Below, in pieces: positions 41,909 through 50,770 of a stretch of DNA of 64,000 nt. The notes below the pieces were generated by a model that was given only the letters and a program-made list of their open reading frames with translations, did not search any database and was not told the DNA's origin. The stretch is taken from assembly GCF_003710815.1 (NCBI RefSeq), contig NZ_RHHP01000001.1, positions 558,001 to 622,000 of the forward strand, given 5' to 3'. Positions within the stretch are counted from its first letter, which is position 1. Every line of letters starts with the position of its first letter. This stretch comes from Brevibacillus centrosporus. GTDB lineage: Bacteria > Bacillota > Bacilli > Brevibacillales > Brevibacillaceae. Made by a program: the position numbers and the translations under genes.

Positions 41909-42753
41909 GACGTACTCCCTTCTCCCTTCATGCTTTTCCAGCCGATAAACGAGGCCATCCGCCCTGTCGTTCCCGCTACTGGCGCTTCCTTGCGGTGTGA
42001 GAAAAACAGATCAGTACGGCAGCTTGTACACCAATCCGTTGCTGCGATATTCGTAGAGGAAACGCCGGCCTCCAGCAGGATTTCCGTATTCAGCTTGCGC
42101 AAATCAAGCATATAGCGTCCGTTTTCAGACGGTGAGACTGATCCTTCCCACTGCGACGTGCTTTCACGGACACGCTCCATGATTCTTTCATCCACCTCAT
42201 AGCAGCAGCCGCCAATGGATGGTCCGATCGCAACCAGCAGGTCCTCACGTTTGGTCTGATACTGTTTTTCCAGCGCCTTCACCATTTCCTCGGCAATACG
42301 TCCAACCGTTCCCTTCCAGCCTGCGTGAGCCAGCCCAATCGCTCCAGATGCAGGGTCAAGGAAAAACAACGGCACGCAATCCGCATAGAAGGAAGCCAAC
42401 AGCACCTCTGTCTTTTCCGTGTACAGTCCATCCGTAGCCTGGATCACATTGTCGAGACTCTCTCTGCCTGCTCCTGCGGCCGTTACTTCGCAAACACGAT
42501 TTCCATGTACTTGATCCGCGCAGGTCCAGGTCTCGAAAGGAAGCTCAAGCTGTTCGGCGAGCATCTGCCGGTTTGCTACCACATGGGCAGACTCATCTCC
42601 TACATGTAAACCCATATTAAAAGATCCATACGGTTGTTCACTTACCCCGCCCGTGCGAATCGTAAACCCCGCCACTAAACCGGGAAAGCGTTTTTCCCAT
42701 TCCTGTAGATGCAACAACGGCTTTTCTCCAGCCATGACAAACGGTTCTCTCAT
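41905..42753 (-). CDS. ylmD: Laccase-domain purine nucleoside phosphorylase-like protein YlmD
   Basis: A 282-aa DUF152/YfiH-type protein, a family with purine nucleosidase/phosphorylase-like activity. The metal-site residues appear in ADQVHGNRV, FYADCVPLFFLDP and GLAHAGWKGTVGR, with RTGGVSEQPYGSFNMGLHVGD near the start. The ATG at 42753 follows AGGAAGGTG. It lies within the ylm block downstream of sigG. Confidence 0.92.
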   Translation of the reverse strand: MREPFVMAGEKPLLHLQEWEKRFPGLVAGFTIRTGGVSEQPYGSFNMGLHVGDESAHVVANRQMLAEQLELPFETWTCADQVHGNRVCEVTAAGAGRESLDNVIQATDGLYTEKTEVLLASFYADCVPLFFLDPASGAIGLAHAGWKGTVGRIAEEMVKALEKQYQTKREDLLVAIGPSIGGCCYEVDERIMERVRESTSQWEGSVSPSENGRYMLDLRKLNTEILLEAGVSSTNIAATDWCTSCRTDLFFSHRKEAPVAGTTGRMASFIGWKSMKGEGSTS

Positions 42754-42786
42754 GCTGTCACCTTCCTCATATGGCTTATCATACCA

Positions 42787-42832
42787 TAAAACTTGACTCC
42801 GCCAAGGCTTGGCGGAGTCAAAGTCATGCCTA
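42787..42832. repeat. Perfect palindrome related to the two-hairpin repeat, copy C
   Basis: TTGACTCCGCCAA-GGC-TTGGCGGAGTCAA is a perfect 13-bp stem preceded by AAAAC. It shares the ACTTGRCTCCGCC core and GCGGAG return arm with the repeats at 1284 and 46083 but lacks their second half. On the minus strand it follows the ylmC stop and is trailed by GTTTTATGG, so it may also act as a weak terminator. Confidence 0.55.
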
Positions 42833-42845
42833 TACACGCTTCCCT

Positions 42846-43130
42846 TTATTCCCTGAAATCCTCTCCACCTGAGGTTCTCGTATCTACTCGGAGCGTTTCT
42901 TCTACCCGCACGAGTACAACATCTTTACCGATTTTGACAATATTTCGCCATGGTATCACGAAATCGTTCCCCGATGAAAAAAAGCCTAGAAATTTACCCG
43001 GTCCCGGTACGACAATGGCCTCTACCCGTCCATGGCGCAAGTCAATTTCCAGATCGGAAATTTGCCCAAGCCGCTTCCCGTCCAAAATATTGACTACTTC
43101 TTTGGTCTGGAAGTCAGAGATTTTTACCAT
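42846..43130 (-). CDS. ylmC: YlmC/YmxH family PRC-barrel protein
   Basis: A 94-aa single PRC-barrel protein: MVKISDFQTKEVVNILDGKR, LGQISDLEIDLRHGRVEAIV and DFVIPWRNIVKIGKDVVLVR. The family is linked to sporulation in Bacillus, and this gene follows sigG as ylmC does. The role is not defined. The start at 43130 has GGTGAGGGAG close upstream. Confidence 0.9.
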   Translation of the reverse strand: MVKISDFQTKEVVNILDGKRLGQISDLEIDLRHGRVEAIVVPGPGKFLGFFSSGNDFVIPWRNIVKIGKDVVLVRVEETLRVDTRTSGGEDFRE

Positions 43131-43285
43131 TCTCCCTCACCCACTTTTGATTCCGTTACTTGTAGTATATGAGTGGAGACGGGAATATGTCCTCTCTCTT
43201 CTGAAATCCTGTCGATTCGGTGTGCAAATGAAAAAAAACCCGAGCAGACGACATGCGCCTCCGGGTTTCCTATATAAGATTGGCA

Positions 43286-44065
43286 TTACGATTGCACGTG
43301 TTTTTGCATATGGGCGATTGCTGCTTTCTCCAGTCGAGACACCTGCGCTTGCGAGATCCCGATTTCCTCGGCCACTTCCATCTGGGTTTTTCCCTCGTAG
43401 AAGCGCATCGACAAAATCATCTTTTCCCTGTCACCCAAACGCTGCATGCCTTCCCGCAAAGCGATCTCTTCTACCCACGTCACGTCCTTGTTCTTTTCGT
43501 CGCTGATTTGATCCATGACGTAGATCGGGTCCCCACCGTCCTGATAAATCGGTTCGAACAAGGAAACAGGATCCTGAATCGCATCGAGAGCGAACACGAC
43601 ATCTTCCTTCGCTACGTTTAATTCCTGAGAGATTTCTGTGATGGTGGGCTCCCGCGAATGTTTGTTGGTCAGATTGTCGCGTACCTGCAGTGCCTTGTAA
43701 GCAATATCGCGCAAGGATCTGGACACGCGAATCGGATTGTTGTCCCGCAAATAGCGCCGGATCTCCCCAATGATCATCGGCACAGCGTACGTAGAAAACT
43801 TCACGTTTTGCCCAAGATCAAAGTTGTCAATGGCCTTCATCAATCCGATGCAGCCTACCTGGAACAGATCGTCAACGTACTCTCCGCGGTTGTTGAAGCG
43901 CTGGATGACACTTAGAACCAGCCGCAGATTGCCATTGACCAGCTTTTCACGGGCTGCCAACTCGCCGCTCTGTAGGCGCTCGAACAGCTCTCTCATCTCT
44001 TTGTTGGTCAGCACAGGAAGCTTGGAGGTATCTACCCCGCATATCTCTACCTTATTGCGCGTCAC
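43286..44065 (-). CDS. sigG: Forespore sigma factor SigG, GTG start
   Basis: A 259-aa sigma-70 family factor that drives late forespore genes. It starts TRNKVEICGVDTSKLPVLTN, then NGNLRLVLSVIQRFNNRGEY (region 2), DLFQVGCIGLMKAIDNFDLG and KFSTYAVPMIIGEIRRYLRD. Region 4 ends with ISQAQVSRLEK. GTG at 44065 follows GAGGAGGGA. The SigF-type promoter at 44182-44210 lies in the sigE-sigG gap, so it can be made both by read-through and from its own promoter. Confidence 0.96.
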   Translation of the reverse strand: MTRNKVEICGVDTSKLPVLTNKEMRELFERLQSGELAAREKLVNGNLRLVLSVIQRFNNRGEYVDDLFQVGCIGLMKAIDNFDLGQNVKFSTYAVPMIIGEIRRYLRDNNPIRVSRSLRDIAYKALQVRDNLTNKHSREPTITEISQELNVAKEDVVFALDAIQDPVSLFEPIYQDGGDPIYVMDQISDEKNKDVTWVEEIALREGMQRLGDREKMILSMRFYEGKTQMEVAEEIGISQAQVSRLEKAAIAHMQKHVQS

Positions 44066-44124
44066 GTCTTTCCCTCCTCGAAGCAAGAAAAAAGTCCCTA
44101 ACCCGGTTGTCTTGAAAGGCCGCG

Positions 44125-44160
44125 TACTGACGCGTAGCCGATCAGACAGTAGCAAAAGCT
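44125..44160 (-). other. Two small hairpins in sigG leader
   Basis: On the minus strand GTAGC-TTTT-GCTAC is followed by CGCGT-CAGT-ACGCG. Both lie between the sigG promoter and the start codon. They could slow translation or mark RNA processing. Confidence 0.5.
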
Positions 44161-44181
44161 ACCTCTGTTTCGGTTTAGGAA

Positions 44182-44210
44182 CAGTATCTCCCTCGACTGG
44201 GAAAATATGC
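44182..44210 (-). promoter_or_regulatory. SigF/SigG-type promoter of sigG, 14-nt spacer
   Basis: GCATA (44206-44210) and GGAGATACTG (44182-44191) are on the minus strand. The -10 fits the SigF pattern GGNNANAHTR at every defined base, and the -35 fits GYATA. The spacer is 14 nt, one shorter than the usual 15. Confidence 0.7.
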
Positions 44211-44211
44211 G

Positions 44212-44934
44212 TTAGACCATCTTGTTGAATTCTTTTCGCAACCGTTTTATAATTCGCTTTTCCAACCGGGAAATATAAGACTGCGAGATCCCCAATAGAT
44301 CCGCGACATCCTTCTGCGTCTTCTCTTCTTCCCCTGCTAGCCCAAAGCGCAGCTCCATAATAATTCGTTCGCGCTCGGATAGCTTATCGAGTGCCTTTTT
44401 CAGGAGCTTGCGGTCGACCTGGTCCTCGATGTTTTTATAAATCGTGTCATTCTCAGTCCCCAATACATCGGAGAGCAAAAGCTCATTGCCATCCCAATCG
44501 ATGTTGAGTGGCTCGTCAAACGACACCTCGGAACGGATTTTATTATTCCGGCGCAAATACATCAAAATTTCGTTTTCGATACAGCGTGATGCATACGTCG
44601 CCAGCTTGATATTTTTGTCTGGATCAAAGGTATTCACCGCTTTAATCAAACCAATCGTACCGATGCTGACCAAGTCCTCGATATTGATTCCTGTGTTTTC
44701 AAACTTGCGTGCGATGTAGACAACCAGACGCAGGTTTCTCTCGATCAGCATTCCCCGCACAGCTGGATCCCCTGAAGGAAGACGTCCTAGCAAGATCTCC
44801 TCTTCTTCCCTGGTCAATGGTGGAGGCAAGGCTTCACTCCCGCCGATGTAATAGACTTCTTCAGCGCGTGCTCCAATCCATAGCAAAAAACGATACCAGG
44901 TCAATTGTAGTTGCAGGCGAAGTTTTACGTACAT
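44212..44934 (-). CDS. sigE: Mother-cell sigma factor SigE (pro-protein)
   Basis: A 240-aa sigma factor of early mother-cell transcription. The N-terminal hydrophobic/basic pro-sequence (about residues 1-28, [19 protein letters not shown]) is followed by the conserved processing region [19 protein letters not shown]. Regions 2-4 follow, ending [20 protein letters not shown]. It is cleaved by SpoIIGA, encoded directly upstream with a 2-nt gap. Activation by SpoIIGA and SpoIIR is family knowledge. Confidence 0.97.
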   Translation of the reverse strand: MYVKLRLQLQLTWYRFLLWIGARAEEVYYIGGSEALPPPLTREEEEILLGRLPSGDPAVRGMLIERNLRLVVYIARKFENTGINIEDLVSIGTIGLIKAVNTFDPDKNIKLATYASRCIENEILMYLRRNNKIRSEVSFDEPLNIDWDGNELLLSDVLGTENDTIYKNIEDQVDRKLLKKALDKLSERERIIMELRFGLAGEEEKTQKDVADLLGISQSYISRLEKRIIKRLRKEFNKMV

Positions 44935-44936
44935 GA

Positions 44937-45899
44937 TTAGCCCTCCTGTTCGAGAATAAAGGTCGATTCTTGAGAATAGGTCTCCATCATTGCGGGATGC
45001 ACGATGGCCTGATAATGCCCGTCTGCGGCCAACGGAATAGGGTTGAGGCCGATCAGCACCTTGTGGGTCTCATAACGGGTACTGCCTTGCAAAACGATGA
45101 CATGGTCTGGTTTCACCGCCAGTAAAAAGTCCATTCCTCGCGAGACGCTGCGATACGGAATCAGTCTGACTCGCGACTGCCACTCTACAGGAAGATCCTC
45201 CCAGGATCCGTCCAGCTTCTCCCACACTCCACCGTTATCATCGGTTTGTCGGAGAAGCGGCGGCGGAAGCAGATGTGCCAGCATACGACTTTCCATGATC
45301 ATGACAGGTATACGAGTGATCGGCTCGTGCAGCTGGTTGCCCGTATCTACGAGACCTCGACAGATCACCTTTTCTCCCGCCAGCGTCACGACGACATCGA
45401 CGAGAAAGGCATTTAGCTTGCGCGGCTCTTGTATCGCCCGATAGCTCTTCCTCCCGATGAAGTACATCATGGCAAACCCAGCAAGGAGGATCAGCAATGT
45501 GGGCTTGAAACCGACGCCGAAGCCATCGTTGTGTGTCACGATCAGGCCGTTCACTATTTCGTTTCGCGGGGCGAGAAAGTATTGGAGGCCAAAAACACCT
45601 CCGCCAAAAACAAAGGCGACAAAGTAAAAAATGATCAAGTTCTGGGTGAAGGTCAGCAGCCTTCTATTACCGAAGGCAATCCAGAGCATGAGAATGGAAA
45701 AGAGAAGCTTGATCGACCACTGATACATCGAAGAAAACGCCGGGAAGAAAAAGAAGGCAAGGTATGTACAGCCAAACAAGGAAGCCACGAGTATTCTCCA
45801 CCAAACTACGCGTTCTTTTCGAAAATAAGCGGTGAACCATAGCAACAAGGTATCAATAGCCATGTTCAGGAGTAGAATGATATCAAGATACACAACCAT
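44937..45899 (-). CDS. spoIIGA: Sporulation sigma-E processing peptidase SpoIIGA
   Basis: A 320-aa membrane aspartic protease. Five or so hydrophobic helices fill residues 1-150. The C-terminal domain carries [12 protein letters not shown], in which the Asp (about 185) is the catalytic residue of the aspartic-protease motif. The ATG at 45899 follows GGGGGGTGAG; an in-frame GTG upstream lies inside that site. It forms the spoIIG operon with sigE. Confidence 0.95.
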   Translation of the reverse strand: MVVYLDIILLLNMAIDTLLLWFTAYFRKERVVWWRILVASLFGCTYLAFFFFPAFSSMYQWSIKLLFSILMLWIAFGNRRLLTFTQNLIIFYFVAFVFGGGVFGLQYFLAPRNEIVNGLIVTHNDGFGVGFKPTLLILLAGFAMMYFIGRKSYRAIQEPRKLNAFLVDVVVTLAGEKVICRGLVDTGNQLHEPITRIPVMIMESRMLAHLLPPPLLRQTDDNGGVWEKLDGSWEDLPVEWQSRVRLIPYRSVSRGMDFLLAVKPDHVIVLQGSTRYETHKVLIGLNPIPLAADGHYQAIVHPAMMETYSQESTFILEQEG

Positions 45900-45960
45900 C
45901 TGCTCTCTCACCCCCCGACACGTCGCGCTCTCTGTGCGTCTTTCACTTGCCAGTAAATGC

Positions 45961-45993
45961 AGTATATATCAATGTGTATGTAAAATCTGTCAA
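45961..45993 (-). promoter_or_regulatory. spoIIG promoter with long spacer, Spo0A-type
   Basis: TTGACA (45988-45993) and TATACT (45961-45966) are 21 nt apart on the minus strand. The Bacillus subtilis spoIIG promoter also has near-consensus SigA boxes with an over-long spacer (22 nt) that Spo0A overcomes. TTCTACA at 46021-46027, one mismatch from a 0A box (TTCGACA), lies upstream. Confidence 0.72.
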
Positions 45994-46082
45994 TTCTTGA
46001 CGATGTATTTTTGGATATTTTGTAGAAGATTTTTTTCAGTTTGACTCTACTATTTTTAAATATAGACAGATGTAACCAAACT

Positions 46083-46164
46083 TAAAAACTTGGCTCCGCC
46101 AAACTTTGTGGCGGAGCCTTAGTTGCACTTATACTGCTAAGAATCTTATGAATTCGTCCTGTAC
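46083..46164 (+). repeat. Small two-hairpin intergenic repeat, copy B
   Basis: AAAACTTGGCTCCGCC begins a GGCTCCGCCA...TGGCGGAGCC stem and is followed by TTAGTTGCAC, TATACTGCTAA and AATCTTA. The same blocks occur at 1284-1356. Like copy A it is immediately followed, on the plus strand, by the reverse complement of a terminator (here that of ftsZ). Confidence 0.65.
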
Positions 46165-46203
46165 AAAAAAAGACCTCGTTCCTTTCATGGGAACAAGGTC
46201 TTC
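46164..46203 (-). terminator. Terminator of ftsAZ
   Basis: On the minus strand GACCTTGTTCC and GGAACGAGGTC pair around CATGAAA and are followed by TTTTTTT. It lies after the ftsZ stop and separates the division genes from spoIIG. Confidence 0.92.
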
Positions 46204-46220
46204 TCTATGCGGATTTGATC

Positions 46221-47366
46221 CTACTTTTTATTGCGGCGGCGGTTGCGCAGGAACGCTGGAATATCCAGATTGTCCAGATTGCTCATCGAGAAGAAGGACT
46301 TGTCATCTTCTTCTTCTTTCGGACGAGCCGTGTTCGTGTTCGATACAGGGGTTGGACGGTTACTTGCCGGATTTACCTGCTGCTGTGGGCGGCGAGGTAT
46401 TTCGGGTCTTTGCGAATGTTCAAAGCCTGTCGCGATCACTGTAACAACGAGTTCATTTTTCAGATCTTCGTTGATAACAGCACCAAAGATCATGTTTACA
46501 TCAGGGTCAGCTGCAGAGGAAACGATGTCCGCCGCTTCGTTGACCTCATACAGGCTCAGGTTGGTACCGCCAGTGATGTTCATCAGAACACCGCGAGCAC
46601 CATCAATCGACGTTTCCAAGAGAGGGCTGGAAATGGCACGACGCGCCGCTTCTGCCGCTCTGTTTTCACCGCTCCCTACCCCGATCCCCATCAGGGCAGA
46701 GCCACGCTCTGTCATAATGGTTTTGACGTCAGCGAAGTCGAGGTTGATCAGACCTGGAACAGCAATCAGGTCAGAGATCCCTTGTACACCTTGACGCAGG
46801 ATGTTGTCTGCTTCACGGAATGCTTCTAGCATTGGCGTGTTTTTATCGACGATTTCCAGCAAGCGATCATTTGGAATGACGATTAGTGTATCCACTTTCT
46901 CTTTCAAGGCCGCAATACCCGCTTCACCGTGCTGGGAACGCTTGCGACCCTCAAACGAAAATGGACGAGTAACGACACCAACTGTCAGAGCACCCAATTC
47001 CTTTGCGATCTCTGCTACCACTGGCGCAGCACCAGTACCCGTACCTCCACCCATACCGGCTGTTACGAATACCATGTCTGCTCCACGCAGTGCATTTTCA
47101 ATCAGATCGCGGCTCTCTTCTGCAGCTTTTTTCCCGATTTCCGGGTTAGCCCCTGCACCGAGACCACGTGTCAGCTTTTCACCGATTTGCAGTTTAATGT
47201 CAGCACTAGATAGTTGGAGTGCTTGTGCATCCGTATTCAGGGTAATGAATTCTACCCCTCTCACACCGCCTGCGATCATGCGGTTTACGGCGTTGCTGCC
47301 TCCGCCTCCACAACCAATGACCTTAATTCGCGCAAAGGATTCCAAATCCATATCAAATTCCAGCAT
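46221..47366 (-). CDS. ftsZ: Cell division protein FtsZ
   Basis: A 381-aa tubulin-like GTPase forming the Z-ring. The GTP-binding motif is [11 protein letters not shown], and [18 protein letters not shown] lies near the start. A variable linker follows residue 320 and the conserved C-terminal peptide [12 protein letters not shown] ends the protein. The ATG at 47366 follows GGGGAGG with 9 nt spacing; an earlier ATG would add six residues. It follows ftsA. Confidence 0.98.
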   Translation of the reverse strand: MLEFDMDLESFARIKVIGCGGGGSNAVNRMIAGGVRGVEFITLNTDAQALQLSSADIKLQIGEKLTRGLGAGANPEIGKKAAEESRDLIENALRGADMVFVTAGMGGGTGTGAAPVVAEIAKELGALTVGVVTRPFSFEGRKRSQHGEAGIAALKEKVDTLIVIPNDRLLEIVDKNTPMLEAFREADNILRQGVQGISDLIAVPGLINLDFADVKTIMTERGSALMGIGVGSGENRAAEAARRAISSPLLETSIDGARGVLMNITGGTNLSLYEVNEAADIVSSAADPDVNMIFGAVINEDLKNELVVTVIATGFEHSQRPEIPRRPQQQVNPASNRPTPVSNTNTARPKEEEDDKSFFSMSNLDNLDIPAFLRNRRRNKK

Positions 47367-47522
47367 ATTGCTAGTCCTCCCCAATTCAACATAAGAAAGC
47401 TCCGTGTCTGCTTAAAAGGCCCTGGACAAACATTGTAACATTCCGTTGATTTTTACCACTTTTTTCGTAAAACGAAACATTCCAATATTCGCCATCGTCA
47501 AGGTAACCAGCAGCAGCCGTTA

Positions 47523-48773
47523 TTAAATAAATTCACTGAACCAGTTTTTCACTTTTTCCATCAGACCGTTGCCATCTTTCGGCTTAGACACGGTTTGCTT
47601 CTGGGTGCCTTTGAAAGAGGGGGTCGCACGGATGCTACGGCGCTCCATCAACTGCAAGGCATATTGAATCAAACCTACGCCAGTGGTGTAGGCAGGATCC
47701 CGAACTCCAATATAATCCGGTATGGCAATACGTACAGGCGCATCAAGCTCTTCCTTTGCCAGCTCCAGCATGCCTGGCATCGCTACAGTGCCACCTGTCA
47801 GTACATACCCACCTGCAATTTCGTCACGGAAGCCCAATTTGTAGACAGCATCCTCAACTAATTGGAAAATCTCAGCAGCCCGCGGCTCAATAATGTTTGC
47901 CAAATCGACTTGCGTAAACTGCTTCTCAACGTCGCTGCCAATCCTGTTTACTTTGAACTTCACGTCTTCCGATGCTTCGTCGATCAATGCACAGCCGTTT
48001 TTCGTTTTCACGCGATCTGCAACGTCTGTATGGGTGCGAAGTCCCAGCGAGATGTCGCTGGTGATGTGGTCGCCACCGATGCCGATTACGGTGGTAGCTG
48101 CCAATTTTCCTTGCTCAAATACACCGATCGTGGTAGAACCCGCACCGATGTCGACTAAAACGACACCCATGTTTTTGTCATCCTTGGAAAGAGCGACAGT
48201 ACTGGCCGCAAGCGGTTGCAAGAAAATTCCAGCAACTCGCAGATTCGTCCTTTGGGCGCAACGAACAATGTTATGTACAACCGTTTTCAAACCGGTCACA
48301 ATGGTTCCTTCCATTTCCAACCGTACACCAATCATTCCTCGTGGGTCTTTTATACTACCCTGTCCATCGACAATATACTCTTTGGGAACGACCTCAATAA
48401 TTTCCCGGTCCGGCGGGATGGCAACAACCTTTGCTGCTTGAATAACGCGTTGGATGTCTTCTTCTCGTATCTCACGGTCTTCGCTGGATACAGCGACAAC
48501 CCCTTGTGTTTCATGCAGCTCAATATGATTCCCAGTGATACCGACATACACTTCTTCGATCGAAACGCCAACCATGCGCTCTGCATGGTCTACCGCTTCC
48601 CGGATGGCATGCACGGTTTGGTCGATGTCGACAATCACGCCCTTTTTAATGCCCTCTGAGTGCGATTGGCCGACGCCGATGATGTTGATGGAACCATTGT
48701 TGATTTCGCCGATCATTACGCGTACTTTGGATGTTCCAATATCTAGGCTGACGATGAGTTCGTTGCTTACCAA
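47523..48773 (-). CDS. ftsA: Cell division protein FtsA, TTG start
   Basis: A 416-aa actin-like protein that anchors FtsZ to the membrane. It contains SLDIGTSKVRVMIGE (phosphate 1), VLVDIGAGSTTIGVF (phosphate 2) and GYVLTGGTVAMPGM (adenosine motif). The end, EKVKNWFSEFI, is the amphipathic membrane-targeting helix. The TTG at 48773 lies 9 nt after GGGGAGG. A SigH-type promoter lies about 60 nt upstream. Confidence 0.97.
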   Translation of the reverse strand: MVSNELIVSLDIGTSKVRVMIGEINNGSINIIGVGQSHSEGIKKGVIVDIDQTVHAIREAVDHAERMVGVSIEEVYVGITGNHIELHETQGVVAVSSEDREIREEDIQRVIQAAKVVAIPPDREIIEVVPKEYIVDGQGSIKDPRGMIGVRLEMEGTIVTGLKTVVHNIVRCAQRTNLRVAGIFLQPLAASTVALSKDDKNMGVVLVDIGAGSTTIGVFEQGKLAATTVIGIGGDHITSDISLGLRTHTDVADRVKTKNGCALIDEASEDVKFKVNRIGSDVEKQFTQVDLANIIEPRAAEIFQLVEDAVYKLGFRDEIAGGYVLTGGTVAMPGMLELAKEELDAPVRIAIPDYIGVRDPAYTTGVGLIQYALQLMERRSIRATPSFKGTQKQTVSKPKDGNGLMEKVKNWFSEFI

Positions 48774-48833
48774 ACCTGTGACACCTCCCCTGCTACGACT
48801 TTTATTTTGCTAAAGTGAGAACACCTGCATAAA

Positions 48834-48862
48834 TTATTCCACACAGGACAACCATTCCCTTT
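48834..48862 (-). promoter_or_regulatory. SigH-type promoter of ftsAZ
   Basis: AAAGGGAAT (48854-48862) and GTGGAATAA (48834-48842) are 11 nt apart on the minus strand. They fit the SigH patterns RNAGGAWWW (one mismatch) and RNNGAATWW (no mismatch) with the right spacing. Bacillus subtilis ftsAZ also has a SigH promoter used at sporulation onset. Confidence 0.72.
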
Positions 48863-48912
48863 TTTTCATCTTTAATTTTTGTAAAAATATGACCATCTTC
48901 CCATCTTTTGAT

Positions 48913-49260
48913 CTAGTCCTGTTGATTTATCCAACGGGATAGAACAATCCTCCTAATTACTGCTAGATTATTGAACAAGCGTACGCCAAATGCGACGATC
49001 GCTGCCAAATAAAGGTCAATCCCCAAAAATCCGCCGATAAAAGCGAGACCGGCCGCGAAAAGCGTATTGAAAAAGAATCCAGACAAGAAGATCCGAACAT
49101 TAAATGTACGCTCCAGAAACGAACGAATCCCACCAAAGATTGTATCCAATCCGGCCAATAAGGCAATGGAAAGATAGCTGCTATATTCCTGGGGCACACG
49201 CCAATCCAGCAAGAAGCCGACAGCGAGACCGACAATCAGTCCGATAAGCGGGAGCCACAT
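48913..49260 (-). CDS. sbp: Small basic family protein Sbp (DUF1290)
   Basis: A 115-aa membrane protein with three hydrophobic helices (about 3-18, 30-45 and 60-95) and the family phrases LAGLDTIFGGIRSFLE and FFFNTLFAAGLAFIG. It is found between ylxX and ftsA in many Bacillota; its function is unknown. The start at 49260 is just after the ylxX stop. Confidence 0.9.
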   Translation of the reverse strand: MWLPLIGLIVGLAVGFLLDWRVPQEYSSYLSIALLAGLDTIFGGIRSFLERTFNVRIFLSGFFFNTLFAAGLAFIGGFLGIDLYLAAIVAFGVRLFNNLAVIRRIVLSRWINQQD

Positions 49261-49262
49261 GG

Positions 49263-50021
49263 TTACGAATCTCCTTTTTCTTTTACAGGTTTCATATATT
49301 GGATGGTGCGGGTTTCATTATTGGCAGAAATCATAAGCTTGTCCATTTTTTCCGCGAGCACTTTCTTGTTTGCGAGCTGGAAATTTTCTTCGACTCCCTC
49401 CAGCTTCAGGGCGGACAGAAGAACTTCCGGGTCTCCCAAGGCTTTCAGCTCGTATGGGGGCTGAATCGTGCGCGTATCGATCTGGATGGTGTCCCCGACA
49501 TTGCGTATGGCAGTCGTGGAAATCAGCCGATGACCGTTGATGGAAATGGCCTGTGCACCGTTGGCGAACAAAATATTGACCAGCCACCGTAAATCTTCGT
49601 CATCGATCGTGTACTCGCCAACGACAGGTGCTGTCATGTTTTCATCCAGGATCGGTTCCTCCGGTATTTGGGCATCGACTACTTTCAGTACGACACCTTC
49701 TCCCTCTACGGCAACCATCCCTGCCATTCTGCGGTTCCGAGCCAGTTCCTCTTTCATGACGGAGATACTTTCATCTTCGCTTAACGAGGTTTCGTACTGG
49801 TAGTACAGCTGATTGTACTTGGAGATGTCAGCCAGAAGGTTTTTATGCTTTTCCAGTTCCTTTTGCAGGGTCGTACGCAGCTCAGCAATACTGCGCGACT
49901 CTTTGTGAACGGGATGCAGACTGCTTCTGAGCTGCACTGTCAACATCACACCTATGATAGCACTAATAATGGCAAGAATAAACGTGATTTTACGGCTTTT
50001 TTGTAACATAGGTAAACGCAT
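49263..50021 (-). CDS. ylxX: DUF881 protein YlxX
   Basis: A 252-aa DUF881 protein with an N-terminal membrane helix (about 12-30), a coiled-coil (35-80) and the DUF881 domain (VAVEGEGVVLKVVDAQIPEE, DDEDLRWLVNILFANGAQAI, SINGHRLISTTAIRNVGDTI). It is one of two adjacent paralogues. The role is unknown; the location suggests envelope or division work. Confidence 0.88.
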   Translation of the reverse strand: MRLPMLQKSRKITFILAIISAIIGVMLTVQLRSSLHPVHKESRSIAELRTTLQKELEKHKNLLADISKYNQLYYQYETSLSEDESISVMKEELARNRRMAGMVAVEGEGVVLKVVDAQIPEEPILDENMTAPVVGEYTIDDEDLRWLVNILFANGAQAISINGHRLISTTAIRNVGDTIQIDTRTIQPPYELKALGDPEVLLSALKLEGVEENFQLANKKVLAEKMDKLMISANNETRTIQYMKPVKEKGDS

Positions 50022-50028
50022 CCTTCAC

Positions 50029-50739
50029 CTAGGAGTGTTTGGTTTTCGCGTCACCTACAAAAGCAGGCAACTGAACGCGGTCTTTCTTTGCAACATCGAT
50101 CTGGACAAAATCCTGCAGGGAATGTAACACGCCGCCTGGCAGATTCAATGCACTCTCCATGATCGACGGATCTCCGATGGCGGTTACGACGAAAGGAGCA
50201 GCCGACTTGATTCCGTTTACAATGATCGTAGGCCCCACACAGCGAATGGATGAGTTGCTGACCAAACGCTGTCCGTTAATGCTGATTGCTTCCGCTCCAG
50301 CTGCACGCAGCTCGTTTACAACCAGCCGGACATCCTGCTCATGGACGATGTAGTTGGCGATATCTGCATTGCTTGCCGCATTTTGGCTGTCCTGCATCGT
50401 GATGACCAGGCCCGGACCTTCTACTGCCACTACACCGGCCAGCATACGTGCCGCTTCCAGTTGACTCAAGGCATCCGCCGCTTCCGATTTGCGCTCTGCC
50501 ATGGCCTCCTCCACTTTTCCTACCTGGCGCTGCAGATCGATCAGTTGGTCTTCCAAATGTCTGTTTTGCTCTTTTTCCGATAAGATCCGGTCATTGAGCT
50601 GCGTCTCCTGTTGGAACAGCTGGTCGTTGTAGCGCTCTTTGCGCGTCAGCTTCGTGGTCTCGATCGAGGTTGCCACCAGAAACCCGGTACAGCACGTCAC
50701 GACGGTTAAATAGAGATGAAATTTGCGACGTCGACTCAT
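50029..50739 (-). CDS. ylxW: DUF881 protein YlxW
   Basis: A 236-aa DUF881 paralogue of the next gene. It has an N-terminal membrane anchor (YLTVVTCCTGFLVATS), a coiled-coil (ILSEKEQNRHLEDQLIDLQR) and VVAVEGPGLVITMQDSQNAA plus INGQRLVSNSSIRCVGPTII. It lies directly after divIB, as in Bacillus subtilis. Confidence 0.88.
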   Translation of the reverse strand: MSRRRKFHLYLTVVTCCTGFLVATSIETTKLTRKERYNDQLFQQETQLNDRILSEKEQNRHLEDQLIDLQRQVGKVEEAMAERKSEAADALSQLEAARMLAGVVAVEGPGLVITMQDSQNAASNADIANYIVHEQDVRLVVNELRAAGAEAISINGQRLVSNSSIRCVGPTIIVNGIKSAAPFVVTAIGDPSIMESALNLPGGVLHSLQDFVQIDVAKKDRVQLPAFVGDAKTKHS

Positions 50740-50770
50740 GGTTTTCCTTCCCCTTTATCCTTTACTGCGG

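Noticed and set aside
42787-42832. Palindrome taken as a full third copy of the repeat
   Set aside because: Only the first stem matches; the TTAGTTGCAC-TATAC-GCTAA half is missing, so it is listed as related and may simply be a terminator of ylmC.
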